Positions 22,318 through 31,378 of a stretch of 33,631 nucleotides of DNA are shown piece after piece; within the stretch, counting starts at the first letter, position 1, and every line of letters starts with the position of its first letter. Below the pieces are notes generated by a model that was not told the DNA's origin, did not search any database, and was given only the letters and a program-made list of their open reading frames with translations. The stretch spans positions 1 through 33,631 of the forward strand of contig JAEUSY010000019.1 in the NCBI GenBank assembly GCA_016788295.1, given 5' to 3'. The position numbers were made by a program, and so were the translations under genes. The DNA comes from Flavobacteriales bacterium (lineage in GTDB: Bacteria; Bacteroidota; Bacteroidia; Flavobacteriales_F; PHOS-HE28).

Positions 22318-23190
22318 CTACTCGCATCCCATGGTACCGAAGCCCGGCACCACGCTGAAGTCGGCATCATCCTCGTCCTCATCATCGAAGAAGCCAACGC
22401 CCTCGATGGCGTAGTAGTTGCCATTGAAGCCAATGGAACCACCGTTCACGCTAAGAGCGCCGTCCTTGGAGAGGTAGATACCGCCCTCGTTCTGGAAGCT
22501 CACCACGAACGAGAAACCGAAGTCCTCCAGGTCCTCTTCGGGCTGGTCCAGGTCCTCCACCCAGTTCAACACCTCGTAGTCGGTGTTGGCGAGCTGATCG
22601 GCATACACCAGGTAGTAAGCGAAGCCGTGGAAGTACTCGAACAGGTCGTCGCCCTCGGAGAACTCATTGTTCATGAGCGCCTCGAAATCGCCGGCGATAC
22701 CAATGACACCGGCCACTTCGCCAACGCCCGTATCGAACAGGTCCATGCCGATGGCCTCCTCATCGAAGGTGAAGCACACGGCCAGACCGATGTCCAACGA
22801 GGCATTGCCTGCCACCACGGTACCACCACCGGCACCAATGCCGGACGATGGCTGGGTGAGGATCATGAGGCCTTCGCTCTCGGACCAGGTCCATTGGCCA
22901 CCATTGCTGCTGGCGAAATTGATGCCCGTGCCCGGAGGATCAACGAAGGTGAAGCTGCGGCTTCCGTCGGAATGATGACGGAACACGATCACCTTGTCCA
23001 TCCGGCGGTTGTAGATGCCGATACCCGGCAACTGTGCCGCCTTGTCCAACAAGCGCTGCTGAAGGGCCGGATCGGTGATCCGATCCACTGGTGCCGGAGG
23101 GTTCACCACCTCCTTGGAGCAGCCCGCGAGCAGGCTGGTGCCAAGTATGGCAGCAATACCCAGCGCCTTCATTGCGCCTTTGATATGCAT
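22318..23190 (-). CDS. predicted lipoprotein, hypothetical, acidic C-terminus
   Basis: A 290 aa exported lipoprotein. Signal peptide MHIKGAMKALGIAAILGTSLLAGC ends in a clear LLAGC lipobox, followed by SKEVVN. ATG 23190 is chosen because an AGGGGA sequence, unusual in this window, lies ~6 nt upstream; ATG 23205 and 23172 are also possible. The body is Gly-rich and beta-like (GGQWTWSESEGLMILTQPSS, GGGTVVAGNASLDIGLAVCF), and the end is strongly acidic (FFDDEDEDDADFSV). The family is unknown. It is 34 nt downstream of the barrel gene, in the same operon, so the two may work together at the outer membrane. Confidence 0.78.
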   Translation of the reverse strand: MHIKGAMKALGIAAILGTSLLAGCSKEVVNPPAPVDRITDPALQQRLLDKAAQLPGIGIYNRRMDKVIVFRHHSDGSRSFTFVDPPGTGINFASSNGGQWTWSESEGLMILTQPSSGIGAGGGTVVAGNASLDIGLAVCFTFDEEAIGMDLFDTGVGEVAGVIGIAGDFEALMNNEFSEGDDLFEYFHGFAYYLVYADQLANTDYEVLNWVEDLDQPEEDLEDFGFSFVVSFQNEGGIYLSKDGALSVNGGSIGFNGNYYAIEGVGFFDDEDEDDADFSVVPGFGTMGCE

Positions 23191-23224
23191 GCTTTCCCCT
23201 TTCATGAGCGGTAAGCGTTATTGA

Positions 23225-23902
23225 TCAGAACACCCAGCCCAAGCGGATCTGTCCGATCAGGTTGGGACCGATGTTGAACTTGGACTGGTTGTCCACGTTC
23301 GACTCGCTGTCCTCAGCACCTTCGATGTTGTCGTTGGTGATCTTCTTGGTGAGGTCCTTGCTCAGGGCGAAACCGAAGCCGAGCTCGGTACCCAAGTACA
23401 GCTTGCTGGCGATGTAGTAATCGAAACCGGCCAGTGCGTTCAGACCGAAACCGAGCGTGCCGCCCTTGGTGGTAACGGTGCCCACTTCCTGGTCAGCTAC
23501 CTGCTGCTGCTCCTTCTCGGTGGTGGTGCCGTAGTTGATGGCCAGCACAGCGCCGATGTAGGGCGAAATGCGTTCCGTTCCGGCGAAGTGCTTCTCGATG
23601 CCGGGCTGCAGGCTGATGTCGAAGTTCGACTCCGTGTCCTTCAGTTCCACCAGGTCCAGTTCACTGTCCTCGTCCTGTGTAACGGTGCCCGTGCTGCCAT
23701 AGCCCAGGAAGAGGGAGAGGCGGAGCGCGGTGGTCTCGGACTTGAACGTACGGTAGCGGATGCCGCCCATGGTGAGCGGGGTGCCGCCCAGCGGTGCGAA
23801 GTTCACCTCCAACGTGCGTTCACCGGCCTCGGGCTTGTACTGCGCATCGGCGGCAACGGCGGTAAGGGTTACTGCTGCGGCTAGAAATAGTGCTCGTTTC
23901 AT
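23225..23902 (-). CDS. outer-membrane beta-barrel protein
   Basis: A 225 aa barrel protein. Signal peptide MKRALFLAAAVTLTAVAADAQ, then YKPEAGERTLEVNFAPLGGT, a TMGGIRYRTF strand, GIEKHFAG, ISPYIGAVLAINYG and LGFGLNALAGFDYYIASKLY, ending IGQIRLGWVF with a terminal aromatic, as barrel proteins do. The loop TTTEKEQQQVADQEV is polar and probably external. The length fits an eight-strand OmpA/OmpW-like barrel. First gene of a two-gene unit with the lipoprotein gene. Confidence 0.82.
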   Translation of the reverse strand: MKRALFLAAAVTLTAVAADAQYKPEAGERTLEVNFAPLGGTPLTMGGIRYRTFKSETTALRLSLFLGYGSTGTVTQDEDSELDLVELKDTESNFDISLQPGIEKHFAGTERISPYIGAVLAINYGTTTEKEQQQVADQEVGTVTTKGGTLGFGLNALAGFDYYIASKLYLGTELGFGFALSKDLTKKITNDNIEGAEDSESNVDNQSKFNIGPNLIGQIRLGWVF

Positions 23903-24002
23903 TTGTTAATGAGGTTTGGTGCGGCAAAACTGGAAGCTCGGAACAAGCGTGTCCAGGGGCTTTACGTAGTGATCTTCCACGATCGCGGTGCACAACTCGC
24001 CG

Positions 24003-24028
24003 ATCAATACGGTGATCACCGTATTGAT
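24003..24028. promoter_or_regulatory. 26 bp perfect palindrome in divergent intergenic region
   Basis: ATCAATACGGTGA and its exact reverse complement meet without a spacer at 24015/24016. It lies about 100 bp upstream of the minus-strand barrel gene and 119 bp upstream of the plus-strand gene at 24147. The length and symmetry fit a dimeric regulator site; a hairpin in a transcript is the alternative. Confidence 0.45.
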
Positions 24029-24146
24029 TCAAAAGCAACCTGAACAGGTCGGCCAATGGCCCCGTGCCACCCGGTGCTGCTCACCGCCCGTCACGCAGTT
24101 CGTACCTTCAGGCAGCGATCCAACGCCTCCACAACGTCAACAGCGC

Positions 24147-25412
24147 ATGAAACGGACACTACCCCTCTTCCTTTTCCTACTAACCGCACTGGCGAACCAA
24201 GCGCAGACCCATTTCTACCTGGACCAGATCGTGGTGCAACCCGCCAACCCCACCACGGCCGATGACGTGAGCCTTTCGCTGATCGGCAACCTGAGCGATG
24301 GTGGTGCTTACATCCAAACGGCATTGGCCGATGTGAGCGACGGAACGGTGAACATCACCCTGGTGGCCCTGAGCAATGGTGGCATCACGGTGCTGGTGCC
24401 GCACACGGAAGTGATCGAGCTGGGCCAACTGCCCGCCGGCACCTATACCATTGACTTCACCGATGCCAGTACGGGCCTCCTCGATGGCGCACCACCCGCA
24501 CAACACACCTTCACCGTGAGCGGCCCACAGTTCCCCTGCGAGGACCTGACCATTGATGTGCAGTGGGCCTACTTCAGCGATACGGCGGTGGTGGTGCATG
24601 TGCAGCACCAGACCGTGGAGCAGTTCGACTATCCGAACTTCATCCTCTTCGACGCGCAGGGCGACACGCTGGCCAAGGAGACCGTGAGCTACTTTGCCAT
24701 TGCACAGGACAGCTGGCACACACTGCGACTGATGGACGGCGTTGAAGCACCCGTGGGGCCGTTTGCCGGGCGCTTGGAACTGTGGACCGGCTTCACCTCC
24801 ACGCTGGCCTGCGCGTGGGAACAGACCTTCGCGCTCTGTCCATCCACCAGCTGCGTTACGGTGTATCCGTCCATCGGCAACTTCGGCGGTGCATTGCCCA
24901 TTGGCAGCTACGACTGGACCATCTACAATGATGGCATTGTGGCCAGTGGCCTGTTCGTATTGACAGCGGAATCGGAAATGGACATGGATACGATCTGTCT
25001 TCCTCCGGGCAATTATGCAATGTCCGTTGGACCGAATTCGCCTCCCACAGGCGGTGCGCCCATGTACTACATGGCCGGTCCGGGACTCATGTCCACCGAG
25101 CTTTGGCCCGTGGTGTGGTCGCTGCCCGTTGACCTTGAATTCGTGCTGCTCCCCTATTGTGTGGAAACACCGCAAGGCATTACCGATGGAAGTACACCGG
25201 GCCTGCGCACCGCCACTGTGCCGGGCGGTTTGTGGGTATACACCGTGGATGCACGTCCGTTGGGCGCTTTACAATTGTGGGACGCGCAAGGCCGACTGGT
25301 GCTGGCGACCACGAGCAACACCGACCGCCACTTCATCCCTGTGACCACACCGGGTGTATACGTACTACGCGCAGGCGAGCACACGGTGAAAGTGGCCGCG
25401 GGCATGGAGTAA
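24147..25412 (+). CDS. secreted protein with T9SS-like sorting domain
   Basis: A 421 aa predicted secreted protein. The start at 24147 opens the signal peptide MKRTLPLFLFLLTALANQAQ; the frame is open upstream across the palindrome but without a signal there. An N-terminal beta-sandwich (HFYLDQIVVQPANPTTADDV, VIELGQLPAGTYTIDFTD) is followed by a middle part with several Cys (CEDLTIDVQW, CAWEQTFALCPSTSC). The last ~65 residues (ALQLWDAQGRLVLA, TTPGVYVLRAGEHTVKVAAG) look like a T9SS sorting domain. Function unknown. It is convergent with the next gene, with 2 nt between the stop codons. Confidence 0.8.
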   Translation: MKRTLPLFLFLLTALANQAQTHFYLDQIVVQPANPTTADDVSLSLIGNLSDGGAYIQTALADVSDGTVNITLVALSNGGITVLVPHTEVIELGQLPAGTYTIDFTDASTGLLDGAPPAQHTFTVSGPQFPCEDLTIDVQWAYFSDTAVVVHVQHQTVEQFDYPNFILFDAQGDTLAKETVSYFAIAQDSWHTLRLMDGVEAPVGPFAGRLELWTGFTSTLACAWEQTFALCPSTSCVTVYPSIGNFGGALPIGSYDWTIYNDGIVASGLFVLTAESEMDMDTICLPPGNYAMSVGPNSPPTGGAPMYYMAGPGLMSTELWPVVWSLPVDLEFVLLPYCVETPQGITDGSTPGLRTATVPGGLWVYTVDARPLGALQLWDAQGRLVLATTSNTDRHFIPVTTPGVYVLRAGEHTVKVAAGME

Positions 25413-25414
25413 GC

Positions 25415-26419
25415 TTACCGCAAGGTGAAGGCCTTCGTCCACTGTACGGCACCATCCGCGAAACGCACACCCATCCGGTAGCGGCCGGGCATCACCGCCA
25501 ACCCTTCGCGACCGTGACGCTGCATCCACTCAACCACCGTAATGCGCAGTTCGTGGTCCTTCCACGCGGTGGTGGAGAGGCCGCAGTCCATCTGTGCATC
25601 CATGGTGGACGCCAGCTGGAGCCAATTGTCGTGCGTGACGTTCACCTCCACGGCCATCATGGGTCTGTTGCTCGCGCAGCCGCCATCGAGCATCACTTCA
25701 CCAGTGACCCGCAGCACCAACGTATCGCCACGCTGCTCAACCAAGCGAATGCTGCCACTGTGTTGTGCGGGAACTTGCGAACGTTCTTCCTGTGGCGCTG
25801 CTGCGATCGTCCGGGCAGGCATCGGTAGCGATGGCGCAGCACGCACCATGGGTTCCTTCCTGGCATCCTTCACTAACCTGTCGGCGATGCGCTGCTCCAC
25901 ATCCTGTAGCTCGCTCTCCTGTGCCAATGCCATGTAGCTGAAGCGCCCGGGCCGAAAGCGGATCACTACCGGTGAAGGAACAGTACCACTGCGCCTTGCC
26001 ATCTGCTGTACCATTTGGTCGCGTGTATTTTCATCATTGGGCATGTCCACACGCATGGACTCGCCGTCTTGCATTACGAGCAGGTACTGATCGACGCACC
26101 AACAGTCCAGAACGGTGAAGCGCAAGTGACGTTGCCTGCCCACACGCACCGTATCCGGGCTCAGCGGCCACGACTGATGGCGACCGATCTCGTAGGTGCT
26201 GTACGGGTAGTCCTTGCTCACGGTGAAGTGCATCTCCACGGTCCATGCGGGTTTACCTGGCCTGCTTCTCCATGCTTGTTCCGCCACCGTTGACGCATAG
26301 GCACCGGACATCGGCCTGCCTACAACATCGCGCACAACGACCACGGACAGATCAACCCCTGCCAAAGCACTCGAACACATGCACAACAGGAACAGGAACA
26401 AGAGGAAGGAAGGACGCAT
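25415..26419 (-). CDS. secreted protein of unknown function, paralogue of right-edge gene
   Basis: A 334 aa exported protein. The start at 26419 opens MRPSFLLFLFLLCMCSSALA. The N-terminal half has a Cys pair (LDCWCVDQYLLVMQDGE), the middle is Pro/Ala-rich and probably flexible. The C-terminal ~110 residues (LRVTGEVMLDGGCASNRP, MPGRYRMGVRFADG) align with the gene at the right edge (RITGTVMLDGGCSGDRP, LAPGMYRLVFMGSGG), so they form a shared module. I know no family name for it. Confidence 0.75.
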   Translation of the reverse strand: MRPSFLLFLFLLCMCSSALAGVDLSVVVVRDVVGRPMSGAYASTVAEQAWRSRPGKPAWTVEMHFTVSKDYPYSTYEIGRHQSWPLSPDTVRVGRQRHLRFTVLDCWCVDQYLLVMQDGESMRVDMPNDENTRDQMVQQMARRSGTVPSPVVIRFRPGRFSYMALAQESELQDVEQRIADRLVKDARKEPMVRAAPSLPMPARTIAAAPQEERSQVPAQHSGSIRLVEQRGDTLVLRVTGEVMLDGGCASNRPMMAVEVNVTHDNWLQLASTMDAQMDCGLSTTAWKDHELRITVVEWMQRHGREGLAVMPGRYRMGVRFADGAVQWTKAFTLR

Positions 26420-26473
26420 CGCGGACGCTGTACACCTTGCACCAGAAAGCGTTCGACGCCGTTCGGACAGGAT

Positions 26474-26481
26474 CGAACTTA
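26474..26481 (-). promoter_or_regulatory. possible -7 box for the gene starting at 26419
   Basis: TAAGTTCG on the minus strand differs by one base from TAnnTTTG and lies 54 nt before the start codon. It is one of several TAnnTTCG-like boxes in front of genes here. Confidence 0.25.
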
Positions 26482-26521
26482 CAATCCACATCCGCCTGAA
26501 CGCACCCTGACCGCCGATCGC

Positions 26522-26529
26522 TACTTTCG
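26522..26529 (+). promoter_or_regulatory. possible -7 box for the gene starting at 26572
   Basis: TACTTTCG differs by one base from TAnnTTTG and lies 42 nt before the start codon. Confidence 0.25.
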
Positions 26530-26571
26530 GGACCAAGGCAGCAGAACCAACGCTCGCCTCGTCTCACGACC

Positions 26572-29454
26572 ATGTTGCAACGTTTTTATTGGAGCGGCTT
26601 ACTGTCCCTTCTGCTTTGTGTAACGGCCCTGGCCCAGTCGTGGCAACCGCCACAGGAGATCCCCGACCACCGTGGTACCGGCGGTGCCATCGGCCTGTGG
26701 AACAGCATGGTCATCGTCAACGGTCATCCGGCGATCGCTACCGTGGACGTGGGACATAACATGATCCGCTATGTGCGCGCCAACGACCCGCAGGGCGCCT
26801 CCTGGGGCACGCCCGTGTTCGTGAACACACCGGCCGTGGATGGCACGCACCTCTCGCTCTGCGTGGTGAACGGCCGCCCCGCGATCGCCTACCAGCGTGT
26901 GTTCGGGCTGGACCTGATGTACGTGCGCGCCAACGATGCGAACGGCGACACCTGGGGCACGCCGGTGCTGGTGGATGAGGCCGGCGATGTGGGCAAGGCG
27001 GCCAGCCTCGCGGTAGTGAACGGCCGACCAGCCATCAGCTATTACGACGGTGCCATCCAGCGCCTACGCTATGTGCGGGCCAACGATGCCGATGGCACCA
27101 GCTGGGGCACTCCGGTGAACCCGGAGCTCATCATCGGACAGATCAACAGCACCACGCTGGTGGTGGTGAACGGCAACCCGGCCATCGGCTTCGGACGCAA
27201 CGGCAACACGCGTTACATGCGCGCCACGGATGCTGATGGTGCCACCTGGAACAGCGGCACCACCATAGTCACCGGACTCAGCAACGGCACCTTCACCTCG
27301 CTCGCGGTAGTGGCCGGGCTTCCGTGTATGGCGTACTACAAGTCCGAGAATGAGCGGGTCGCCTTCCGGCGCGCCTCCGATGCCAACGGTGACAACTGGG
27401 GTGCAGAGGTCACCGTGCACTTCGTGAGCGGACAAGTGATCGGTGCCTACGCCAGGGTCCTGGAGGTGGACGGCTTCCCGGCCGTGGCCTATCAGCAGGT
27501 GACCAGTGCGGACGTGTACTATGTGCGATCGGCCAATGCAACGGGTACCAGCTGGCTGAACCCGGTGGTCGTGGATGCGGGTGGGAACGTTGGTCGCGAC
27601 ATCACCGTTCACCTGGTCGACGGCCGACCGGCCATCGCGTACTACGACCTCACCAACGATGACCTGCGCTTTGTGCGTGCCACCAACACCACCGGCATGG
27701 GTGCGGGGTCGTGGGGAACGCCGCTCGTCATCGATACCCATCCGCGCATCGGCAAGTACATCAGTCAGGCCATCGTACAGGGCCATCCTGCATTGGCCTA
27801 TTACGACGAGGACAATCAGGACCTCCGCTACATCAGGGCACTGGACAGCACCGGCACCACCTGGGGCACGTCCATCACGGTGGATTCCATCGGTGCATGC
27901 GGAGCGTTCTGCAGCCTGGCCATCGTGAACGGTCGGCCGGCCATTTCCTATTTCCACGAGCAGAACAACGTGCGGTATGTGCGTGCCAACGATGCCCTGG
28001 GCACGAGCTGGGGCGCGTCGGTGGGCATGGACAACAGCCAGAGCGGACCGCGCGGCCAGGGCACTTCGTTGGCGGTGATCGGCGGACGGCCGGCGATCGC
28101 CTATCAGAACAACACCAACAGCAACATCCGCTACGTGCGCGCCAACGATGCCGACGGCACCAGCTGGCCCATGAACGGGACCACCATCGGCTTCAGTGGC
28201 GCCACCGACGTGCACCTCGACCTCGAAGAAGTGGGCGGTCTCCCCGCCGTGGCCTACCACCGTTCGCAGCTGTACGATCTCTATTACGAGCGGGGTGGCA
28301 ATGTGGATTGGAACGGTGGCACCGCCATTGAAGTGGTGGTGGCCTCCGCCGGAAGCACCGGTTGGTACGCGCAGCTCGAAGTGGTGAACGGCAACCCTGC
28401 CATCGCCTTCCAGGATGTCACCAACACGGACCTCACCTTCGTTCGCGCCACCACAGCATCAGGCTCTTCTTGGGGAAGCCCTGTTGTAGTGGATGCGGTC
28501 GGTGGCAACTTCGGCAGTCTTGCGGTGATCGATGGCAGACCCGCCATGTCCTATTCACGCTCCCTGAACACGCTGCATTACGTTCGAGCCGACGAACCGA
28601 ACGGCAGCACGTGGGGCACACCGGTGGCCCTGACAAGCGGACCGATCCCGGCCAATTTCTCCAGCCTCGTGCAGAACGGGCCTCATGTCGGCGTGGCCTT
28701 CCACAACATGCGACGCTCCATGCCCTGGTTCGTGGGTGGCGGTGATTGTGTGCCACCCGATGCACCGGTGAGCAACACTCCGCCGGGCAACCTCGACCTG
28801 TGCGGTGCGGGAAACACCACCCTCAGTGCGACCGGCACCGACCTGACCTGGTTCGATCTTCCCGTTGGTGGGAACGCCTTGGGCTCGGGCAACGCCTTCG
28901 CCACAGGCACCTTGAACGCGGGCACCACCTACTACGTGCAGGACAGCACCTGTGCAGCGAGCACCCGCACGGCCATCACGGTCAATGTGACGGTCATTGA
29001 TACGGATGTGAGCGCGGACGGCAGCACGCTGACGGCCGCTGCATCGGGACTCTCCTACCTATGGCTCGATTGCAACGCAGGCTTCGCGCCGGTCAATGGC
29101 GAGAACGGCCAGAGCTTCCAGGCGAGCACGGGGCTTTGGGCCGTGCAGCTCACCGATGGGGTGTGCGTGGATACCAGCGCGTGCGTGCAGGTGGTGAGTA
29201 CCGGTGCCGATGAGCGCGAGGCCAGGCTCACCGTGCTCGGCCCGAACCCCACGGACGGGCTCGTCAGGCTCGTGTGCGTGTCCTGCATGCGCGGTGATGG
29301 TCCGCTCATCCTTTACGATGCCGCAGGCCGCCCGGTGCTCGAGGTGCGTGGCGCCTCCTCGCCCTCGATCACGCTCGACCTGTCCACGCTGGCAGCGGGT
29401 GTTTATGTGCTTCGCGGCGCGGATGTGGCCCCGATACGCCTGGTGCGCCAATGA
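26572..29454 (+). CDS. large secreted protein with 13+ VNGRPAIAYY/YVRAND repeats and T9SS domain
   Basis: A 960 aa predicted surface or secreted protein. Signal peptide MLQRFYWSGLLSLLLCVTALAQ. Residues ~40-715 are ~50-residue repeats, each holding a VVNGRPAIAYYD-like half and an LRYVRANDADGTSWGTPV-like half; I count at least 13 of the second motif, some eroded (RYMRATDADG, AFRRASDANG, YYERGGN). Such repeats probably fold as beta-propeller blades, in one or two propellers. An Ig-like domain follows (CVPPDAPVSNTPPGNLDLCG to TAITVNVTVID), then a T9SS type A domain (VLGPNPTDGLVRLV, LSTLAAGVYVLRG). The stop overlaps the next gene by 4 nt. The repeats are close enough at DNA level to risk recombination or misassembly. 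Confidence 0.88.
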   Translation: MLQRFYWSGLLSLLLCVTALAQSWQPPQEIPDHRGTGGAIGLWNSMVIVNGHPAIATVDVGHNMIRYVRANDPQGASWGTPVFVNTPAVDGTHLSLCVVNGRPAIAYQRVFGLDLMYVRANDANGDTWGTPVLVDEAGDVGKAASLAVVNGRPAISYYDGAIQRLRYVRANDADGTSWGTPVNPELIIGQINSTTLVVVNGNPAIGFGRNGNTRYMRATDADGATWNSGTTIVTGLSNGTFTSLAVVAGLPCMAYYKSENERVAFRRASDANGDNWGAEVTVHFVSGQVIGAYARVLEVDGFPAVAYQQVTSADVYYVRSANATGTSWLNPVVVDAGGNVGRDITVHLVDGRPAIAYYDLTNDDLRFVRATNTTGMGAGSWGTPLVIDTHPRIGKYISQAIVQGHPALAYYDEDNQDLRYIRALDSTGTTWGTSITVDSIGACGAFCSLAIVNGRPAISYFHEQNNVRYVRANDALGTSWGASVGMDNSQSGPRGQGTSLAVIGGRPAIAYQNNTNSNIRYVRANDADGTSWPMNGTTIGFSGATDVHLDLEEVGGLPAVAYHRSQLYDLYYERGGNVDWNGGTAIEVVVASAGSTGWYAQLEVVNGNPAIAFQDVTNTDLTFVRATTASGSSWGSPVVVDAVGGNFGSLAVIDGRPAMSYSRSLNTLHYVRADEPNGSTWGTPVALTSGPIPANFSSLVQNGPHVGVAFHNMRRSMPWFVGGGDCVPPDAPVSNTPPGNLDLCGAGNTTLSATGTDLTWFDLPVGGNALGSGNAFATGTLNAGTTYYVQDSTCAASTRTAITVNVTVIDTDVSADGSTLTAAASGLSYLWLDCNAGFAPVNGENGQSFQASTGLWAVQLTDGVCVDTSACVQVVSTGADEREARLTVLGPNPTDGLVRLVCVSCMRGDGPLILYDAAGRPVLEVRGASSPSITLDLSTLAAGVYVLRGADVAPIRLVRQ

Positions 29455-30443
29455 GATCGACCATGGCCAGCATCATCCGAACGCTGCTGCTGTGCGCAGT
29501 GATGGGCCTGGGAGCGCTTCCGCTCCATGCCCAACGCCAATGGGGCCTCAGCGACAGCACATCGTATGCGGTGGGCGGTGACACCACCCTGATCGCGGCG
29601 CGCCACATCCTGTACCGCGCGCTACCCGGCGACACCACGGTGCTCTGGGACTTCACCGATGCGCAGGAGCCCGATCACTTCATCCGCGATGTGGACCATT
29701 GGTCTTCCAGCGAATTCTACGTGCTCGTGGGTAGTCGCTACATCGGCGGCAACACCACGCTCTTCCATAGCACGGATGCCGGCGCCACCTGGCAGGTGGA
29801 CAGCAGCTTCTACGACGCGGCCGATGAGCCGCCCAGCCTCAACCAAATGAGCATCGTGGGCGATACGGCCTACCTGTTCAATGGCTACTACATCTCGGAG
29901 GTGTTGCGCTCCTTCGACCGGGGCGCCACCTGGCAGAACTGGTTCGGCAGCCTCATCGCACATTACTACGGCATCATTCCTTGCGGAGAGGATGCGTTCA
30001 TTTTCGGCATGGTGGGTGATGCGTTCCCGCCCAGCATGTGGCAGGTGCCTGATACGCTGTGGACGCAACAGGGCATCCAATTCTGGAGCGGTTGCCACAA
30101 TGGTGGTCAACCGCAGTGTCATTATTCGCTGAACAACCAATACGCAGCCGTGGTCAGCCACTTCGATTCCATTGCAACTTCATTGTGCGCGCTGGGTCTT
30201 GGCTTCAGTGAGCCCGATGCAATGAGCGGCGTCCGTGTGGTCCCCAACCCGACAAGCGAACACATCCAACTACCAGGCGTAGCTGCTTATGCCGAACTCT
30301 GGATCGTGGATGCGCTGGGTCGCGTACAGGAAACTCCCTACGCTGACCGGGTCTTCGATGTGTCCGGTCTTTCCGCCGGGGTGTACTTCGTCATCATCGG
30401 CTCCGGTGCGGAGCGTACGGTGCTCAGGTTCGTGAAGGAGTAG
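29451..30443 (+). CDS. secreted BNR/Asp-box-like protein with T9SS sorting domain
   Basis: A 330 aa secreted protein. ATG 29451 overlaps the previous stop (ATGA); ATG 29463 is a close alternative. Both open into a signal peptide ending ALPLHAQ. An Asp-box pattern (STDAGATWQ) and a second looser one (SFDRGATWQ) suggest a sialidase-like or photosystem-assembly-like beta-propeller. The C-terminal ~75 residues (VVPNPTSEHIQLPG, VSGLSAGVYFVIIG) form a T9SS type A domain. It is translationally coupled to the large repeat protein, so the two are probably made together. Confidence 0.82.
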   Translation: MRSTMASIIRTLLLCAVMGLGALPLHAQRQWGLSDSTSYAVGGDTTLIAARHILYRALPGDTTVLWDFTDAQEPDHFIRDVDHWSSSEFYVLVGSRYIGGNTTLFHSTDAGATWQVDSSFYDAADEPPSLNQMSIVGDTAYLFNGYYISEVLRSFDRGATWQNWFGSLIAHYYGIIPCGEDAFIFGMVGDAFPPSMWQVPDTLWTQQGIQFWSGCHNGGQPQCHYSLNNQYAAVVSHFDSIATSLCALGLGFSEPDAMSGVRVVPNPTSEHIQLPGVAAYAELWIVDALGRVQETPYADRVFDVSGLSAGVYFVIIGSGAERTVLRFVKE

Positions 30444-30471
30444 AGCGGTGCTAGATGTGTGATCGGCATGT

Positions 30472-31332
30472 CTACCACCCGAACGTCAGCAGGAACACGC
30501 TCTCCAGATCGCCCCACCGCAGATAGCCCGTGTAGCGGCCACCGGGCAGATCGGTCACGTCCACCCACTTGCTCGTCTCTCCATCAGCGGGCATGTCCAC
30601 ACGCAGGGTCACCGTATCACTCGGCACACCGGTGCTGTCCTGCAGGTACAGCTCGAACCGCGTACCCGGTCCGCTGGCCGGGAACTCCAGCTGGTGGTGC
30701 GTGTAGTTGGGATCGCGATCGATGGCGATGGTGGTAGGACCGGTACGCAAACCGTCCGTCTCGAGCGTGAAGCTGTGGTGCTTGGTGTGGTACAGTCCAC
30801 GCAACTCCTCGCCTTCAGCACTCCAGAGCGCGTCGAAGCGTTCCGTGAGCGCCATCGTGTTCGGCTCCAGCACCAGGTCGATGTTGGTGAACCAGCCCTT
30901 GCGGAACGGAAGCAGCACGGGTGGGCGCGGAGGAACACCGAGCTTGGCGGTCCGCTCCAACATGCGCGTTTCCATGCGCCCATCCTGGTTCAGGTCCACG
31001 ATCATGGTGTCGGCCCCACGCACCACGCGCAGCTTGTTGTCCGGGAAGCCGAAGAGCGGGCCCATTTCAACCACCATCAACGGCGCGCCGTTCACCTGGA
31101 TGCAGGGTGTCAAGCTGCGGGGCTGACCGGGGTGGTTCACCGGCCAGCGCGGATCAGCGTAGCTCCAGTATTGACCACGCCCGATATACTCCACGCGGTA
31201 GGCGCCTTTCAACGGCATGAGCGTGGGGCTGTCCTCGATGAAGGCGCAGTTGTGGCGGAAGGAGAACCGGTCGTACTGCGCAGCGCCGTGCAGGAAGCCT
31301 GTGGCAAGGAGGATGGAGAGCAGGGGGCGCAT
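30472..31332 (-). CDS. secreted protein of unknown function (source of a truncated duplicate)
   Basis: A 286 aa exported protein. The start at 31332 opens MRPLLSILLATGFLHGAAQ; an in-frame ATG 15 nt upstream is possible. The mature part starts YDRFSFRHNCAFIEDSPTLM. It has a calcium-loop-like DLNQDGRMETRM, EF-hand or dockerin style, and beta-rich segments (TRFELYLQDSTGVPSDTVTL, LPGGRYTGYLRWGDL). There is no T9SS domain. I do not recognise a family. Its first 55 codons and ~45 bp upstream recur at 33051-33259. Confidence 0.72.
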   Translation of the reverse strand: MRPLLSILLATGFLHGAAQYDRFSFRHNCAFIEDSPTLMPLKGAYRVEYIGRGQYWSYADPRWPVNHPGQPRSLTPCIQVNGAPLMVVEMGPLFGFPDNKLRVVRGADTMIVDLNQDGRMETRMLERTAKLGVPPRPPVLLPFRKGWFTNIDLVLEPNTMALTERFDALWSAEGEELRGLYHTKHHSFTLETDGLRTGPTTIAIDRDPNYTHHQLEFPASGPGTRFELYLQDSTGVPSDTVTLRVDMPADGETSKWVDVTDLPGGRYTGYLRWGDLESVFLLTFGW

Positions 31333-31375
31333 CAGGCTTCGGTACACGGACTTGGGAGATCAGGTTCAGTGGTCC
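31166..31375 (-). repeat. duplicated promoter and 5' gene end, copy 1
   Basis: This region, covering the upstream ~43 bp and the first 55 codons of the gene starting at 31332, is matched by 33051-33259. Shared DNA includes CGATATACTCCACGCGGTAG, GGTCGTACTGCGCAGCGCCG, and GATCAGGTTCAGT upstream of the start. Confidence 0.85.
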
Positions 31376-31378
31376 ATG

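Noticed and set aside
27064..28260. 398-codon minus-strand frame inside the large repeat gene
   Set aside because: It mirrors the repeats of the forward gene, which has a signal peptide and a sorting domain.
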